Shown piece by piece: positions 24,516-39,600 of a DNA stretch of 64,000 nucleotides (the stretch's first letter is position 1; the number at the start of each line of letters is the position of its first letter). The notes beneath the pieces are model-generated. The model searched no databases. It was not told the origin of the DNA and worked only from the letters and a program-made list of their open reading frames with translations. The position numbers and the translations under genes are program-made. The DNA lies in contig NC_089985.1 in the NCBI RefSeq assembly GCF_036417845.1, positions 29,532,583 to 29,596,582 on the forward strand. Direction: 5' to 3'. Origin of the DNA: Apteryx mantelli. Taxonomy: Eukaryota; Chordata; Aves; Apterygiformes; Apterygidae.

Positions 24516-27500
24516 TATATTTAAGGTATGTATGTAAGCTGTAATTTAATATGCATGCTAAAGTCTCTGCACTGACTATAGTAGATAGAGTGGAATAAAA
24601 CAAATGCAAGACCTTTTAGTATTATTCCATAGAAACTTCCTACAATACTTTATTGTGTTATAAACCCACATTCTGTGAAATTGAATCCAGAGCTACAGAG
24701 TGAAGTGTTCTCTACATGACTATTTGTACAAACTAAAAGGTTCATTTTAGTTTATGGAACACCAATATTTTTAGCAAAAATGAAATCTTAAATCCAGACA
24801 AATTATTCCAATGTGAAAAAAGGAGGTAAAAATAGAACTTGTGTGGGTCTGAATTTTAATTCAAATGTAAGAGGGCATAATGTAACCCATCAGTCAAGCT
24901 TTGAAGATGAACTACTAATTAACACAGATGTTGCCTTCCCTTTTAGTATTCTTTCTCCAGATTAACTTTTTTTGTAATGTAAAAAAGGAACAAAATATTT
25001 CTCTTGCCTTTTCTTTTTTTGACATACAATTTAATGAACCACCCACACACATATAGGTATTGTGATGTTACTATTTAGTATCACTATTGGGATCTTGCTG
25101 AGTATGTTCCATCCAAACTTCTGAATTACTGCAACCTCTGCTTCCTTCTCCCCAGCTCTATTTACATAGGAGAGCTCTCCTCTACTGCTTTAATCTAGCT
25201 CTACATCTCATAAAAAGAAAGAGCAGATGGGAAAGGTTAAAGTCAGCCTCCTATCTTTCAGATTGTCAGGTAGAGCTGGAATAAACCTTTTCCCTTGTTT
25301 TACTCTATGGCACAGGCTCTGTGAAAGCATCCTCTGGGCATGACTATTTTTTCTGGACTGATTTTCAGGAGTGCTGGAAAAGCACAGATCAATGGCATTT
25401 CATTAGCCCAATTTCCATCATCCTTGGAGAGTAAACAGACATGATCTGCTTTCTACAGGGAAATCCTTTAATGTCGGCGACAACTGACTGTTTATATCTC
25501 CGTAGCCATTTAAAACCTCTGCAGTTTTGCTGCCTTAGCAGAAGGCTTCCAAATAAGGACCATTTCTCATGGGTGCCCCAATCCAGGGTAAGCTGGTTTA
25601 CAACAGCTAGCTGGCTCTTCAGTGGGCACTTCTCTCTGACTGGCACTGTGGACAAAAGAGGTTGAGGTCTAATTAGAGTCTTCCTTGAAATAAAAGTTTC
25701 CACATCCTCAGGGTATATAAGCTTTTGTTATTGTTTTGTTGTACCCTTCTGTTCACCAAGAGCCACCACATTTATGCAACAGGGTCTTATAAAGGCCAGA
25801 TGGCTGCAGCCATTCATGTAAGCATCTACACTGAGCCTAGCACCTCGATTGCAGACAGACCTATTAGGCAGAACAGACAACAAATGGGGCATTTTTTCTC
25901 TCAAATAGTCATACAGCAGCCTTTGTAGAAAGGCATGATACAGCAAATAGAGTGGCAGAGCAATGCCACAGAGAAGCTTATCGAAAGAGGAACTATGGAT
26001 CAGAGTAGATTCCCTTCAAGTCCATCACACAGTTCCTTCAGCACTGGACAATTTCAAATTATTTTCTCCCTGTTTTCATTGAATAGACTGCAGGAGGGTA
26101 ATCGTACAAATGGAAGCTGGGAGAAAAATCTCTGTACTTATTAGAACTGCAGTGAAATGCTCTAAAAGAGAATTCTAATGGCTTCCCTGCCATCAACTGA
26201 AGTAGCAAATTAGTTTATTTTCTCAGTGTTTCACAATCCAGCTTTTTGAGAACAGGAAACTCAGGAATTATCAGACTAATCATCTAGCCATCTCATTGTC
26301 AAATAAGCTAATGCCTAATTATCAAATATGGTGAAGAATTCAATTAGCTTCAGTGATTTGATATTTCCTGTGAACCAGTTATTAGAGCATAGTCATGAAG
26401 CAGGATAGTGGTCTTCTACTTTATAAATAAATGCTCTGATTTCTCCTCTACATATTACATTGCTCTCAGTGATATTATCACTTCAGTGATCCCCAGCCAA
26501 GATCTGGATACGCTGCCAGTGAAGCTCTGCAGGCAAGCAATTCTTTAGCAGGCACGAGCCACGTATCTGATAGCATACCTCAGAGCAGGCTGCTGCTGTT
26601 CTCTCTGGGTATCAAAGTTCTGGGCATCAAAGTTAACTGAACTCATATCTATATAATTTGCATTACACACGTTAAAATAGGCTAATTCATTACAACTAGA
26701 AACTACAGCCTATTTGTTACAATGTAGATGACTCAAGACTACATGACACCTCTGGAACATCTTTTGGGGATCAAATTGTAGAACTCAAAACTGCCAAAAA
26801 TCTATTATCCAGTTATATTACACAGAACCTCAGGTAACACTAATAGCTACATTGCTGGAAGGAATACCAGATTAAAAATTAACAGTTCAATCACACACAA
26901 TACCAGAGATAGCATCACAATTAGCTTTACAAAACAGCATCATTCTTTATGAGGCTTTTTCTTTGCCTCTTCATGCTATTTGCCTGATAAGCCCTTGCCA
27001 ACAAAGACATTATACGAATTACAATTAGTTATACTAAGTGTGGGACAACTGAAATGATTTATTGATTTTTCCCTCACAAAATAAATCTTATTTTGAATTC
27101 CAAATATACAATAAGAAAAATAAAGTAGAAGCCCCAGATGGCATGTTTACTGCAGACATGTATGAATGTGAATACACATACAGAGACACTCAATCCATTT
27201 AAAACTTTAATCTTACAATAGGTGTCTGGAAAAATTAGTGCAGAGTAGGTTTCATGCAATTAAATTCCTTTTCCCCTGAGCAGAGACTTTTAAGGTGCAA
27301 AACCAAAAGCTGAACTGTCTTCTATAAAAGTCTTAGAACTAAGAGGCTCTTCCAGCAGTAATTAAAAATAAAAGTGCCCAGGCCAACAAATAAAGGTCTG
27401 CATATTTGTCATGCAATATTCATATAGCACTGACTAGGGTTGCATTTGATATAATCTATTATCTACATGCAATCTGCAGAGACAAAAGAATAAGAAGCTG

Positions 27501-29182
27501 TGTTAAATATATCATGTTTCAGTTATTCACTTCATATCCTGGCTTGGAAATAATGAAGGAATCCTTCTGCTTCATTTCCTTTGGAAGTCATTCTGATCTT
27601 ATCTGCAAGACCTTCCTTGGGACAGCCCCTCTCTCTTTGTCCTCCATCATGCAACATCATGAATGTTCCTCAAATCATATTAAGAATTTGCACATCCTGT
27701 GAGTATCACTAGTGTTCAAAGGTATTTCCATCAAGGATGTGCATGGCCTAAGAGTCTGAGTGGAACAGAATACAGTGATACGTCACAGGGACCCTCCTTA
27801 CAGGTATATATATTAAGTTCTTTTGAAGTTCCCCCAAAATCCCACAACTTATTGAAAAATGAATAGTTGATCCAGTTTGATGTTCTCCCAGTCCTTTTTA
27901 TATCCCCCAGATATCTCCAGAACTCCATCTCATTCAAGCACATAGATATTAAACCTTCTGTAACACAGACAAATTAATATAGAAAAGTAAACATGCTTAG
28001 GTGACACAGCCACACTCAGAAACCAATAGGTTTCCTCCCTGTTCTGTGCAGTGCTTTTTGCTACTATGGCTAACCATTTTGTTTTCAGTATTGCCAAGAG
28101 AAGGCATAAGCACTTAGGCAGAATACATTTCTTCTCTCTCTTTTCTGGTCTGCAAGTCAGCATTATCTGATTAGGACTACTTCCTATGGCTTGTTCAGTC
28201 TCGCTTATCAGACACACTGGAAAATATTTCTAATAATAAGCCACCAGAAATCTGCCTTCATATCTGGTGTCAGGTTACATATAACAGAAATCTTTTCATT
28301 TTGGTTTTAAAGTATTGCCTCATTCAACAAGCCGACTGTTCGCTGACACACAATCTAACCTAAAGGCTATGGATCAGCAGGTAAATGCAGAAATTCTATT
28401 AGTTTTCAGACCTGAGGTTTACGCCTTTCATTTCAAATGAAATCAAAATCCTACACATGAATAGGTAAAGCACAGAGTAAAGACCCTTTCTTAAAACCAT
28501 CCATTACCTATTACATGAGTGCAAGGAAGAAAGCAGCTTCTGCATCTTGTAGATACTGTATTTCTTGTGCTCAGTGATTCTGGCAAGGATGGTAAATAGC
28601 AGACATAAAGGAGATCCATTTTGAAGAAAAATTAAAACCATGACGAACGTTATATTAGGCAATGTGAAATCCTGCTAAGGTACAAAGACAGGCACAGTCA
28701 GATATGCTTGGTATTAACAAAACCTCTCCAAGCTTGTATAAATCTGACTTCCTTACCTAAATCCAAATTTAAAAGTCATAGGCAAACTTGTCTGTGCTCT
28801 AAGGGGTTTTGGAAATGAACCTCCCCATTTAGCACCAGAGTGAGGGAACGGTGCAAAACTGTGTTTTACAAAGTGTCCAGAATGTTTATGAAAACATTTT
28901 TTCCCAAACAGAAAAAGGTAGCAACAGAGAGAGATTTCATTCCTTTATTATAGAAGTGTACATACTTTTGATCTGTAATCAGACTGCCTACCCAGCTTTA
29001 TATATAAATACAAAAGATTTATGTATGACTATGACACCTGATTCCATTGTACTGTTTGCTCTAAAGAGATACATTCACTGGAAGCTCTTAGTGCACATGC
29101 TGATGCCTTTTGACACGGTATACAGCGTGAATCTCAAAATTAACAGCAGTGAATGTAGCTCGCGTCTGGTGCGGTCAAGCAG
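24516..29182. other. Intronic stretch, nothing recognised
   Basis: AT-rich unique sequence. Overlapping small frames on both strands at 25.39-25.95 kb have no family resemblance. The start of a long open frame (28851-29447) is noted as a finding only. Confidence 0.4.
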
Positions 29183-29226
29183 AACTTCACTGAAGTCACT
29201 GGAACCACTTGTGCCAGAGCTGAATT
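29183..29226. repeat. Fossil copy of the TGAAGTCA(A)TGG repeat
   Basis: AACTTCACTGAAGTCACTGG followed by AACCACTTGTGCCAGAGCTG resembles the core and flank of the palindromic repeat seen at 23.9, 33.6, 55.0 and 61.4 kb. It lies inside the 29-kb open frame, which argues that the frame is fortuitous. Confidence 0.45.
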
Positions 29227-29447
29227 TCTCTGTGAGACTGGTATCCTGCATATATAGATGTAAGTACATTTTGGAGATGAGCCCTGTATTAGGACCCATC
29301 CTAAACTTGAGGAAAGAACACATCCAGTTTCTAACTTTGTGGCTCAGAGCAACTTCTTTATTACATACACAGTTACCATATAATTATGCCCACTGCTTTC
29401 CTCCAAAACAGTGGATGATTGACCTAGAGAAAGAAAATGAAATGTAA

Positions 29448-32400
29448 TTAGCTAATCACAATTGTGATCACCCTAAGAGACACTAGGTTTTGCTAATGTT
29501 TTATTCTGTCGATTCAGTTAAGGAAAATTTTCTGTGGTTTTGTTATTTACTCATGAAAATATACTTCAGAAAGGTATGACTTTTCCTTCTTTGAAGAATT
29601 AGCTGAAATATTTTCTTCAGAGTACAGCATTCAACAGTAAAGAAGCTACTCAGCTTGGTGGGCTTACCCTTGTCATTACACATGTCTACTCGCCCCTTTC
29701 ATTTGTATTTTGCATTTATATGTATTTCATTTGTATTTTCCTTTGGCAATATGTTTCATAGCCTCTTCTTTTATCTTGCACTGACACTATCTTATAGTTT
29801 GATGATTACAAATGAGTTGGCATTCCTTACCGTAGCTCTTAGCTATTATACTATTCTCTTCATGTATAGATTTCCCAACACTTCTCTCTCCACTTTTCCC
29901 CAAGTGAGGTAGAATTGCAGTTTTTACAGAGAACTGAGAAGAAACAGAAGTCTACATAATATGAGAGGATTTTGCCCTCTGTGTTCAGAACAAGAAATGC
30001 TACCTCAGCTGACTTTGAGGAAAAGCAAACAAACCTCAAGATATAACAGCCAGTTCATGTCTCAGTAAAGTCCAGTACTCCAATTGAATCACTTACAAAA
30101 GAATACAAAATAACTGTGATCACTCTCTTGTCTTACAAAAGATGATAATGGAAATGCTGCTTTATCTTGCCCTTCCTGAATCGTGTATGCCAGCATTGCT
30201 CCTGATTCTACATAAGGACTTTTGACAAGGAAAACGTGCTCCTCTGTACTCTCCATTCAAAGGTTGGCCTAAATGGTGCTTGACAATTGACATTCTGCTG
30301 GGATAGACTAAAAGCAGGGCTGCAGAAAGCCGCTATAAAATCCAGTGTCTGAGCTGCTACCATTACTTATGTAGTAACATTCACCCCTGGCTCCTGGTAG
30401 ACTACACACACTGAAAAATGCAGCCACTTGAGGAGGACTGTAGAAACTCTGTGATGGCATGGCAATGATAAAGAACAACTTAGGGTGGGGATGAAGAACT
30501 GTGTATCAAGTGAACTCCCCAACAGCATGGGAGATGCTTGTTCAAGCTGGCATGAGAGAAGAATACTGATATTGAGCAGTTTCCTAACACATTTTTGAAT
30601 TTCCTTGGAAATCACTCATCTAAGTATTGACTGGATCTGACTACATTTAACTTGTTAGATCTGATGAGATTAGGTAGCATGGCTGAAAGTTTGTGATAAG
30701 GAGTTAAAATGTTAGGAAGAAACTACAGTTTTCAGAAAAGCAAAGAAGCAAAACCCACAACCCTAAACCATTCATATGGAAATTATTCAATATAAACAGA
30801 TACTTCTTCTCAAAATACTCATCTAATAATCTCTATCTATCTATTGTTATGGAAAGTACACATATACACAAATTATTACCACATAAAACAATGCAGACCT
30901 CTTGTGTCTCCTCATAGCTTGACTAGCGCAACTCAGGGCTTTGCCATTTTAGAGTCATGTCATTATCCTTTATCTTTATGCTCTGTTGTATTGTCCTCCC
31001 TTGTGCAATATCCATTATTACACACTTTCTGTCATGCTTTATCCCTGCAGATGTATATATAATATGTACAGATTAAGCTAACTGATATACTGATACCATA
31101 AACATACATTGCACTGAGATCTATCACAGGTATTCCTTATACTTACAATAGGAAGCAAATCTTTTATATACTAGAGGGACACTCTTTGTAAATGTTAAGT
31201 GATTGTAGTGGTGACATTATGATTTTGTTTTCCTTTAATTTATTCCTAAGCAGATATGAGAAATAAAAATTTACTGGTAGGGAGAAGGAATACCAAATAG
31301 TTTCCTTAAAATGACTCAATCAATAAATTTCAGCAACTGTTCAGGTGCAAAACCTTTCATTAAGTACCTGAGAACAACAATACAGATGGAGGAAGAAGAG
31401 AGAACATTTTCAGCTGAGCTAATGTGAGTTTGCCTTTTACTTGTACAAGCATAGCCAGTGTGCTGCACTTCAGATAGGAAATTATCATTTCTCCTCTAGG
31501 CCTTGAGTAATGCTTTGCTATTATTTTAGCTTTGTATTTTTATTTTGCTTTTTAAAGCACATGCAGAGGATTAGTTTGAAAACATGTTTGTTTTCACACA
31601 CTGGAATGAGTTGCTCATTTCTACCTTGCAAACTACAATGTAGACTAGACAGCCTACACAGCACTTAAACAGAGTTTATAGTGGCTGTAAGAAGCAGCTG
31701 GAGTGGAAGTGTTTTGTGGAGAGCAGTGTTTGAAGAGATGCTAGACATCACCTCATTCAGTCCCCAACTACCACAGAAAATGAACACGTAAGACAAAGCA
31801 GATGGATGTGTGAAGCTTTCATTTCCCCCTGGGAAGGGTTTTTTACTTATCTTCCTAGAAGTTTCTGGAGTTTTCCTGTAAGAAGAGAGTCTGGGATGAA
31901 GGGATAATAAATACAAAATTATCTCCTCTTGATAACTTATTTCAGTAGTGCAAGAATTGTATGAAATGCAGTTCTATATTGCATAAATGCATGAAAATTA
32001 ATCATGGTGAAAAAAACTGCATTTTCTACTCCTGACTAGAACTGAAACATTCATTGCTGAAATGCTCCTTGCCAAGGAGTTTAATACTGCAAATAAACGA
32101 GACCCCACAGTGTTATGCAAGGTATGCAGAGATGAATATTACAATTTAAAAGGAGAAAAGTGGGGACCCAGGTGGACAAAACCAGGTCTATATGGCTCAG
32201 CTAAATGTATGCTGAGCTTATACAGCAGTCAAACTCGTGCTCAGTGGCCAGGGTATGTCAGACACCTTCTGAATCTAGCTGTGTGGCAGATGATGTGACT
32301 GCTCCAACTGTTTATCATCACCTAATTACTGGAGGTTACCAACCTAACAGTTCTGCCTGTGAAATATGTCCATCCAATGTAGGTCCCTACTCTGCTTCAA

Positions 32401-33613
32401 GCAAAATCAACCAGATTAGGCCAAGGCACCTTCACTGGAAGCTAAAATTGCTGACTTTGTACTGGAACAGTAACTCCAGCGGAGGGACAGCCAGAAGCAG
32501 TTAGGAAGTGGCCATGTTTTAGAGCAGTCCAGCCAGGACGAGGCATCTTGACCCCCAGCAGTGTGCTTTCATGAGCCTTGACAGAGAAGCTTCCCAGAAT
32601 TTTATATTAATAGAAGACTGGGAAAGTAAATGCATCTGAGAATGAGAGCAAAATATCTGATATTTTGATTATAGGCAAGTAAATGGTTTCAAAAATACTT
32701 TGTGACTATAAAGACAGCTATTGGAACCAGATCATTTTCAAGCCTGGATTGAAGCATGCCTGGTAGCCACATACAACAGTCATCATTCTAATGGTAATTG
32801 CTTTGCTACTCCAGGAGTCCACTCCAGGAGCCTGAGTAGCACACAGAGCAATGACTGAAGATCATTCAGTTCACCTCTTTGTATCTTTTACCTGCCACCA
32901 CATTGTTATGTACCAGAACAGTTGTTATAAACCCCCACAATTCAAATATTATACAATGGGAGAGAACTAGAGAGAAGGCCACTAATAAACCATTCCTCCC
33001 TAAGCAAATAATGGTGAGAGCTTTTCAGTACTTTGCCCGAGGTGCTCAACTTTGGTAAAAAAAATAACTGTAAGGAGAGGCAGAAATAATATTTGACACA
33101 GCAGTTGGGTGGAGGCTAACATTACTATGGATTTTCATTCAGTGGCAGCATGTAGGAGGTAAGTTCCATGCACCTTCTAGAAAATAGTCTGTCCTTTTCT
33201 CCTATTATTAAAAAATAAAACAGTCCTGATTAAAATTCTACATTTTCCAAAATGCCATAATGGAGGTGTAAGACAATTTATTTTCTTTGTCATCTCTTTT
33301 AGTTTTTGGTATGACATTACACTGTACTGTGCTCATACCTGTGGATAGAGAAAACCTGTGGACTGCATGGATAGAGGGCCTCAGCTGCCCAAGTGCTAAG
33401 AATTAGTGTTTGCACACAGTTGTGTTGAAATATTAAGTTGCCTTCACATTTTGGAGTGCTCTAAAATGGAAAGCAATCTTTCAATTTCTGTTCAAAGTGC
33501 TTTCTGAAAACAAAATGGATTAAGCTATTAGCACACCTGTAAATTAAGCAGGCATTCTGACTTACTGACTGAAGCACACAGAAGTTATCTGAGATATCCA
33601 AATGTCTTGCTTT
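29448..33613. other. Intronic stretch, nothing recognised except a small palindromic duplication
   Basis: AT-rich. Contains the duplicated ACTCCAGGAG segment at 32.81 kb, described separately. No exon-like frames. Confidence 0.4.
32803..32840. repeat. 13-bp tandem repeat within a small palindrome
   Basis: ACTCCAGGAGTCC (32808-32820) is followed directly by ACTCCAGGAGCCT (32821-32833). The whole is bracketed by GCTACTC on the left and GAGTAGC on the right, so it can fold back. Confidence 0.8.
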
Positions 33614-33680
33614 GCTCCTATTGAAATCAACAGCAATACTCTTATTGACTTCAGAGGCATAGGATCAAGGCCAGAGCCAT
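33614..33680. repeat. Fossil palindromic repeat copy
   Basis: GCTCCTATTGAAATCAACAG, then ACTCTTATTGACTTCAGAGG and ATAGGATCAAGGCC: two near-complementary half-sites (TATTGAAATCAA and TTATTGACTTCA) around a short centre. This is the best preserved palindromic member of the family in the window. Confidence 0.5.
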
Positions 33681-36600
33681 TAGCAAATAAACTAAAGATA
33701 AATCTAGTCTCAATCAATTGCATTGATAATGCATAGTAGAATATAGGACAACAAGAAGGCAATGTGTTTCACAAACACAAGTTGCACAAAGCAATAGATG
33801 AATACAGCATGCCCCACAACAAGGGGTAGGCAGGCATTTGCAACATGACCACCTGTATACAATTTGTCCTATTAGTGCTTGAATGTCTCCCTTACAGGTG
33901 GGCAATGCAACAGTAACCATATAATTGTGATGAAGAAAAATTGGAGAGGTCCGTTTAAATGTGAAAATTCCCCCAAAATATACCAATACCCCTTTTTCAA
34001 GTTCCAATAGAAGACAGGAATTACTAATGAGGAAAACAGTGCAAATATTGTAAATATTGAAAATATTCCTTTGGCATGAGGCACAAATTATTTTACATCT
34101 TTCTTGTGAGCAACTCTGAGACTCACTTTTTTTTCATGTAAGGAAAACTGAAAATCTACTGAAAGTCTGTAACTATTACACTCTAAAATAAATATTAGGC
34201 ACAGAGATAAACTATACTAAAAATAGGAAGAAAAAATCTAGAGAAGAAGTTTCTAATCACAGAACTCTATAATACTACCCTGCTGGTCTCTTCTGGAATA
34301 GAAACAAATATTGGAGTGATTAGGAGACTGAAAAAAAATAATAAATTGTAAGGACAAAGGAATAAAATCCTTAAAAACTGACGTGTATTCCCATGGGTTT
34401 TGCTGAGCCATTTTACATCTTCTGAGACATCTGCCAAGAAAAGGTCAGCTGAACTAATCCATGTGTACGCCTTAGCATCTCCATTGAAACATGTCATCTC
34501 TCTACTCTAGAGTTATTACTTGCTGCCTATGACACTAAGTCTCAGAAACAGGCTAGGCTTGATCCTGAATGGAGGTGTGACTGATGTGTCTTTTATAAGC
34601 CAAAGAAATCTATACACTGGGTGTCTCAGGAGACTAATAGTTCAACTTCCCTTGGAGTATCTTCCACTTCTGTTTGGCTTTCAGCGTACTCCTTTTCCTG
34701 ATGCTGTAACTAAATAGCAGAAAAGGAACCATCAATTAAAATTCAACATGAAACAATTAACTTTGTGGGACACAATTCAAAGGAAAGTCAAATGATGTTG
34801 CTTGTATTCAGGTACCTGAAAAACAGGACTTAAACATTCACTACTAGTTGTGAGTTCATCTTTTCTAACAGTGGAACCACAGCTTCCCTGATTGGCATCA
34901 CAAACTTTTCCCACACCTAATGCAAAGCCATCGCTTCATAAATTGGAACTCCTAAAATCTTACAGCGAATGCCTGGCAGCAAACAAACAAATGAAACAAC
35001 ACATCACAAAATAAAAGCAGCCATAAAAAACCCTCACGTATAAAAATTATTTGTCACAGAGCTGACAACTCCATTCTGTCTTCCTGTAGCATGAAACACG
35101 TAGGAAACAAACCGCTTGCATTTATCACTATTTACCAGTACCACTCTCTCAGGTCTCAGAGCTTGGACCGGCTACAATCGCCACCCACTCCACATTCATG
35201 GGCTCTATCTCCTCCTCGTGCCATCTGTTCTGTGTCGCAGACTAATCATGATATATTGGGTGATGTGACTGCTACCTGCTCCGAACGCCGCTCCCCCTAC
35301 CTTACTGCAGGTTTCACCAGAACTAGGACTGTGAAGCTGTGTGTATCAGCTCTAAACCTGATTAGCATAAAACCACTGGAGCAGAGAGGCAAGTTTTAGG
35401 ACTAATATTACTTTTTATGCTATTATTGCTCCTTGTTCAGTGTTAGGAGATAGAGATTCTCTCTAATTTGGTGCCACTACTATCCTTCAAAGCTATGTTG
35501 GGAGCAAACAAATCTGGCTGATAACAGCCTCTGTTGGATGAGGGAGGATCTTGCTTTTGAAATTGGACTTCAAAAGGATGCTAAGATTTACCTTTGTAAA
35601 TTAGTGCTTGATTGGTCTGTTTGGGAGAAAGGCTGGTTATCATCTTCAGTGATAACACATGTATTTAGACTCTTAAAGAAACCTGACAGTTGCCAGACAT
35701 AAGAAATTATCATTTTCCTCCGTGAGTCTGGCTCCATTACACACATGTTCAGATCCCATTTTTGTCAGCCAAACTTCTGTTTAAAAATACATTTTATAGG
35801 TTTTAAGCAGCCCTTAGTCATTTATTCAGAATTTTTCCTTTTTATTTCAGTCAGCTATTAATAGAACAGCAAAGAAAAACATTCATATGGTTTGAAGAAC
35901 ATATATTTCTCTACCTCTGCCTCTGCTTACATATGAGGGAAAAAAGGCTCTGATAATCTGAAAGGCTCTGAATAAAATACAGTACAAGTAGGAAAGGTGA
36001 CAAGGGAAAACTGAGCTTTTACAAAGTTTTCCTGTTTTACTTCAGGTGAAACAGGCAGTTAATACACTAGAGGCTGTTTTCTGTGGAGCCTGAGACACTA
36101 AAGAGGAAGTTTAGAAGCAGCATGTTCAATATATACAGCGTCTGCATCATAAGAGAGCGGCTTAGCTACTGCAGGAGAATCTGTGACTACTTGAGATAGA
36201 TGGACAGGAATAAAAGTTTAACCAATTTTGAAGTAAAAGTTAAATACCAGAGGGAATGTTTCTTACTATCTGCCCAACATTAAGAACACTAAATAATTTG
36301 AGAAACTACAGTGAGGGTAATATATGCAACAGTGAGGGTAATATATGCAGCAAACCACACAAGACCTTACCCTTGCAAACAAAGTTTGACAACACTTTTG
36401 CTCACAGGAAAATCATCTTAGTTTGCATTTGTATGATAAATAAATATTCCCAGTTCTCTGTTGGTTTGGAAGAGAGGTTAATAGAGGTGAAACATTCAAC
36501 TAACATCTCTAACATACACATTTTTTTGTGCAAGAAATCGTTCTCTGGTTATTATTCCCACTTTATGATTTTATCATCCTGGATGCGAGATCTGTAAAAT

Positions 36601-39600
36601 GAAGAAAGATTTGCAAAATGTAAAAATGACTTTTAGAGCAAAATAGAATTATACGTTTGTGATTCTGTTCAGAAATAAAAAGCTTGGGCAGTCATTTCAT
36701 TGAACAAACCAAGACCAAATCATCATCTCTCTCTTTGCTAGGGTTAAAATCAGGATTTGCAGATCTCATCCACTAAGACTTGGATTTGCAGATCTATCCA
36801 GGCTGATAAGATTCAACCCAACCAGTAGTAACATTTAAGTGGATTCTATTTCTGTTCCACTTGAATTAACTGTCTGAAAGATTCATTACTTACATAGTTC
36901 AAGGCTCTGAACAAATTTGAATTAACTTCAGTGGTTTATTTTCATAGGACAGATTTAGTTTGTACACAAGTTTAATCAGAACTTTATCAAGTCGCTGTTT
37001 TGATATGAATGGGACAAAAAAACCACTGATACTTGAGGATGTTAGAACCTGATTTCCTTAATTCACATTAAAACCAAATGTACAGAGTATTGTGGTTTAA
37101 AAAAATCTTTGATGCTAATAGCACAAGTGATAAAATATGGGTCTAATCAAAATGACTCAGTATTGAACATTAAACCCTGCAGTACCCAATTACTCATTGC
37201 TGTTTCTGGTGAGAAATGTGATATTCAAGGGTATAACCTAACCTGCAGCCATAAATAACACATATATTAAAAAGAACAGGTTGATGGCACGGCTACTAAA
37301 TGCTGTTCTTTTACTGTGTGATCTTAGCTTTGAATCCATCTGAAGAGTAGTTATATGGTACAGTTTTATTTAAAAGCAATCAGGTCTGCAGACTCAGCAA
37401 TATCATAAAGCAGTTATGCTTGTCAGAAAGCAACATTAATAAACTTGGCTTTGGTATGGGGATGGTGTTCTTTTAAAAAAAAAGGACTCATGTTTTGTTT
37501 TGAACTTGTCATTTTGATTTGTCTGGCAGTCTTCTCTTGATTTGCCTTGAAAAACCTTACCAGGGATAAAGAGAGACCTCTTTGGGATGCCTTGTCACAT
37601 GAAAAGGCTTTATCTTACCATCCACCCAGTTTGCTAAATAAGCGACCTGTCATGCTTGTATTAATTCACTCAGACCAAGGCTGAAACTCATTTTGAAGCT
37701 CATATTTCAGCATTTTTCTCCTTGAATTTATTGAGCTTGTTGTGTACAAACACAATGCTGCCTGTCATAGAACTCCAAAAAAAAAAAAAGAAAAAGGAGG
37801 GGAAAAAAACCGTCATAATGCTTTGGGTTGGTTTTCTTTTTCCTCTTCAGTTCAAACAACTTTCTGTTTTGTGCAGTAGAGATTGGTACAACATCTCATC
37901 CATTTCAAAAGAGACTGCTTTATGAACTCATGGAAAACGGTTATTTTATACAGCAACTTGCAGATATGATCCTCTGACAAGCAGCGCTCATTAAAAGAGC
38001 ATCAGCTGGCTCAAGCAGTAGTCTTGGTTGTTATTGAAGTAAGTCAGACCCTCGGGGATTTTAACACCATTTGTTCAACAAACACTGTCTTATTCTGTCC
38101 AGCTGTAAAAAAATTCCAATTTAAAAATAAATCTTTTGTAATGGGCTCAAGGAAATATATGGTGTGGGAGGATTGAGAAGTTATCTATTATACAGGCATT
38201 CTGTTCACATCAGAGATGATTCTGCCTTGATAAACGAACAGTGACACTATTGGCAAACCTGGGATTTGAAGTAATGGTTCATTAATGCAACTGCACACTA
38301 AGTAATGTACTTGGGTGTCAGTGTTCTGCTGAGTTTTCTGCCTTGTTGTAATGCTCTTTTTCCTCCTAGATATGCTTAAAAAAAACCCTGGTACCCCTGT
38401 CAATATATTAGTTTGAAAAATGTCACCATGTGCCTGGAACTGTTGTGTGTATATGTAACTGTGCATTGACACATGCACTGGCTTGATGCATTGTGGTGAT
38501 GCGAGTTCAGTCTCCTGTAGAGATCCCAATTATGATAGGATTGGAGTGAGCTTACAGACTTCTCTCATGCTGGGATGGAGATGGTATGAGGAGCTACATT
38601 CACAAAACAGAGCATCATGCTCATCCTGCACGGTTTGAATAGCTCTTCCAACCTCACACAGTGCACATCTTACATTTCTTTAGAGGCGTGTGGAGATGTG
38701 ATATGGCTGAGCTGGGGAAGCAGGGTATTCAGTTCTTCCCCTTCACTAACAAGATCCTTTTCCTTCTGACCTAAACTTCCACCACTCATTCCTTCCCTCT
38801 TCTTCTTTTCAATTGTACTCGACGGTTTCCACCTATACCTGTCAGGGGCCCAATGTCTAATGGGATGGTTTGTGTAGCTCATGCTTCTGTCCCAACAGTG
38901 TGAGTGCTCAAAGGCCCTGGCAATAATATTTTAATGTCATTTATGATTTACAATATGTTTGAAAAGACAGTTGGAATTGGTACTGCTGTAAACTGTTTTA
39001 AAGTGCACATAGATTAGGGGAGGATTCAGTATCAAGAGGAATGACATCCAAAAGGGTCAGACTTAGTAATTCCTTTCATCTGTCACCTACAGACGACAGA
39101 AAGCTGATTAAGCCATCTTTGTGCTATCAGAGGGGAAAAATACATTTTCAGCACAATTATACAGCATCATGTTTAACTATTATCATATTTGCCAGCAAGA
39201 ATTGCTAGTCGTTGGCTGGCTTATATAAATTTATTGTGTGAAAAACTCTGAAAAGGTGTGTGTAATTGTTTCAAACATGTTTCATTAGATTTTCATTTGT
39301 AGACTGATGTGACTGGTACAGAATAAAGTGACCTCATGTTTCCTGCCCCAGGAAATTCTTGGAAATTAGACGTTTCAACTCAGTGGGACTCACACTGCAA
39401 TATATTTTAAATTACGAAGAACTGAGTCTTTTGCTTGCTGTCATCCATCTGTGTGACATTCCTTGATTTACCTCTATACACAGAAAGTATAGATCACTTC
39501 TTATCTACATAGCTTACTGCATCTTACACAAAAATCATGAAGGAAATCTCAAAGGCAATTATTTTGGAATTAAACAGTTGTAAGGAGTTGTCAAATGCTT

